From: JAKFWF01 sp963732635
Lineage (GTDB): Bacteria; Pseudomonadota; Alphaproteobacteria; Rhizobiales; Hyphomicrobiaceae
Assembly: GCA_963732635.1 (NCBI GenBank)
Contig: CAVTAL010000033.1
Coordinates: 1 to 64,000, forward strand
Reading direction: 5' to 3'
DNA: 64,000 nucleotides
This document shows, one piece after another, positions 63,080-64,000 of the stretch. Below the pieces are notes generated by a model that had not been told where the DNA came from, did no database searches, and saw nothing but the letters and a program-made list of their open reading frames with translations. A program made the translations under genes and the position numbers. Every line of letters starts with the position of its first letter. Within the stretch, counting starts at the first letter, position 1.

Positions 63080-64000
63080 TCACACCCTCGCTTTCGGCCG
63101 GTCGTTCTTGATCTTCACGCCGCCGAACAGGTTGGTCTTGGTGTCGCTGGGCAGGCAGCCGTCGCCGAAAGTAAAGCCGCATTGGCCACGCAGTTCGTAG
63201 GCATCTTCTGTCGCCTCGCGATGCGTGGTCGGGATGACGAACCGGTCCTCGTAATTTGCGATCGCCATGATGTGGTACATCTGTTCGATCTGCGCGCCGG
63301 TGAGACCCACTCGCTTGGCGATGCTTTCGTCGATCACGCCGTCGACCGTCTTCGCCCGCATGTAGGCGCGCATGGCCAGCATCCGTTCGAGACCGAGCGC
63401 GACCGGCTTCTCGTCGCCAGCGGTCAGCAGATTGGCGAGGTACTTCAGCGGAATGCGCAGCGACTTCACGTCCGGCATGCCGCCGTCCATGCCCATCTTG
63501 CCGGCCTCGGCTGCGGCCGTGATCGGCGATAGCGGCGGCACGTACCAGACCATCGGCAGCGTGCGGTACTCAGGATGAAGCGGGAAGGCGACCTTCCATT
63601 CCATCGCCATCTTGTAGATCGGCGATTGCCGCGCGCCTTCGATCCAGGCTTCCGGAATGCCGTCCTTGCGCGCCTGCGCAATCACCGCTGGATCAGATGG
63701 ATCGAGGAAGATCTTGCACTGTGCGTCGTAAAGATCCTTCTCGTCGGGCACGCTGGCCGCCGCTTCGATCTGGTCGGCGTCGTACAGCATGACACCGAGG
63801 TACCGGATGCGGCCGACGCAGGTTTCCGAGCACACTGTCGGCTGGCCGACCTCGATGCGCGGGTAGCAGAAAATGCACTTCTCGGACTTGCCACTCGACC
63901 AGTTGAAATAGATCTTCTTGTAGGGGCAGGCAGACACGCACATACGCCAGCCGCGACACTTGTCCTGGTCGATCAGGACGATGCCGTCCTCCTCGCGCTT
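63080..64000 (-). CDS. narH: Respiratory nitrate reductase beta subunit (iron-sulfur), C-terminal part
   Basis: C-terminal 306 residues of NarH (about 510 in full); the 5' part lies beyond the window. Cluster cysteines are CRGWRMCVSACPYKK, then SEKCIFCYPRIEVG and QPTVCSETCVGR, which feed [4Fe-4S] and [3Fe-4S] centres between NarG and NarI. The Trp in CRGWRMC marks the [3Fe-4S] site. C-terminal REATEDAYELRGQCGFTFGD and CLPSDTKTNLFGG are typical. narG presumably precedes it outside the window. Confidence 0.96.
   Translation of the reverse strand, partial: KREEDGIVLIDQDKCRGWRMCVSACPYKKIYFNWSSGKSEKCIFCYPRIEVGQPTVCSETCVGRIRYLGVMLYDADQIEAAASVPDEKDLYDAQCKIFLDPSDPAVIAQARKDGIPEAWIEGARQSPIYKMAMEWKVAFPLHPEYRTLPMVWYVPPLSPITAAAEAGKMGMDGGMPDVKSLRIPLKYLANLLTAGDEKPVALGLERMLAMRAYMRAKTVDGVIDESIAKRVGLTGAQIEQMYHIMAIANYEDRFVIPTTHREATEDAYELRGQCGFTFGDGCLPSDTKTNLFGGVKIKNDRPKARV

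Overview
High-GC bacterial DNA, most consistent with an alphaproteobacterium of the Hyphomicrobiales (Bradyrhizobium/Rhodoplanes/Xanthobacteraceae-like). The basis is gene content (CaiB/BaiF CoA-transferase, TRAP uptake systems, MASE1-type kinase with FixJ-type regulator, respiratory nitrate reductase, DUF6544, DUF1028 and host-attachment proteins) and two exact matches to the alphaproteobacterial EcfG stress promoter GGAAC-N16-CGTT. Species-level placement is inference.

Layout. 1-4957 (-): a metal-type RND permease (cut by the window edge) with its periplasmic adaptor, downstream of an OmpR/EnvZ-type two-component pair. 5.1-8.3 kb: a truncated membrane protein, then a LysR regulator divergent from an MFS exporter. 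8.5-13.6 kb (-): hyuB-hyuA (hydantoinase/oxoprolinase), an FAD oxidoreductase and a MetX-like remnant. 15.0-23.9 kb: a catabolic island read both ways from an IclR regulator. Leftward are SDR, HTD2-like dehydratase, CaiB transferase, second SDR and a TRAP binding protein. Rightward are a VOC protein, a broken epimerase, a monooxygenase-fold protein and a 3-hydroxyisobutyrate dehydrogenase homologue. Together they look like uptake and CoA-linked breakdown of an organic acid. 24.5-31.1 kb: MASE1 kinase with FixJ regulator, methyltransferase, cytochrome b561 and membrane proteins. 31.2-34.0 kb (-): a complete dctPQM TRAP transporter. 35.4-37.3 kb: IS630 remnant and gene-poor DNA. 37.3-41.5 kb: cupin, host-attachment protein and a MacA/FtsX/ATPase exporter, then an acetate-kinase remnant. 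42.2-49.9 kb: FkbM methyltransferase and a manA / GT4-fusion / GH130 operon, flanked by duplicated EcfG-promoter small-ORF modules. 50-53 kb: DUF6544, IS3 and P-type ATPase remnants, DUF1028, DUF1345, tRNA-Pro. 53.5-56.5 kb (-): a second ATPase/FtsX/HlyD exporter. 57-59.2 kb: accessory DNA with a gene of unknown family, an integrase remnant and a truncated nnrS. 59.2-64.0 kb (-): narHJI with parvulin, a small unknown, hemerythrin and DUF2478.

A striking feature is the number of full-length, well-conserved genes interrupted by one or more single-base frameshifts (both exporter operons, the RND pair, dctM, hyuB, an SDR, a cupin and others), next to many intact genes. This may be sequence error, or real decay in a genome that also carries many short remnants. 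Reconstructed spans are given for such genes, with approximate shift sites.
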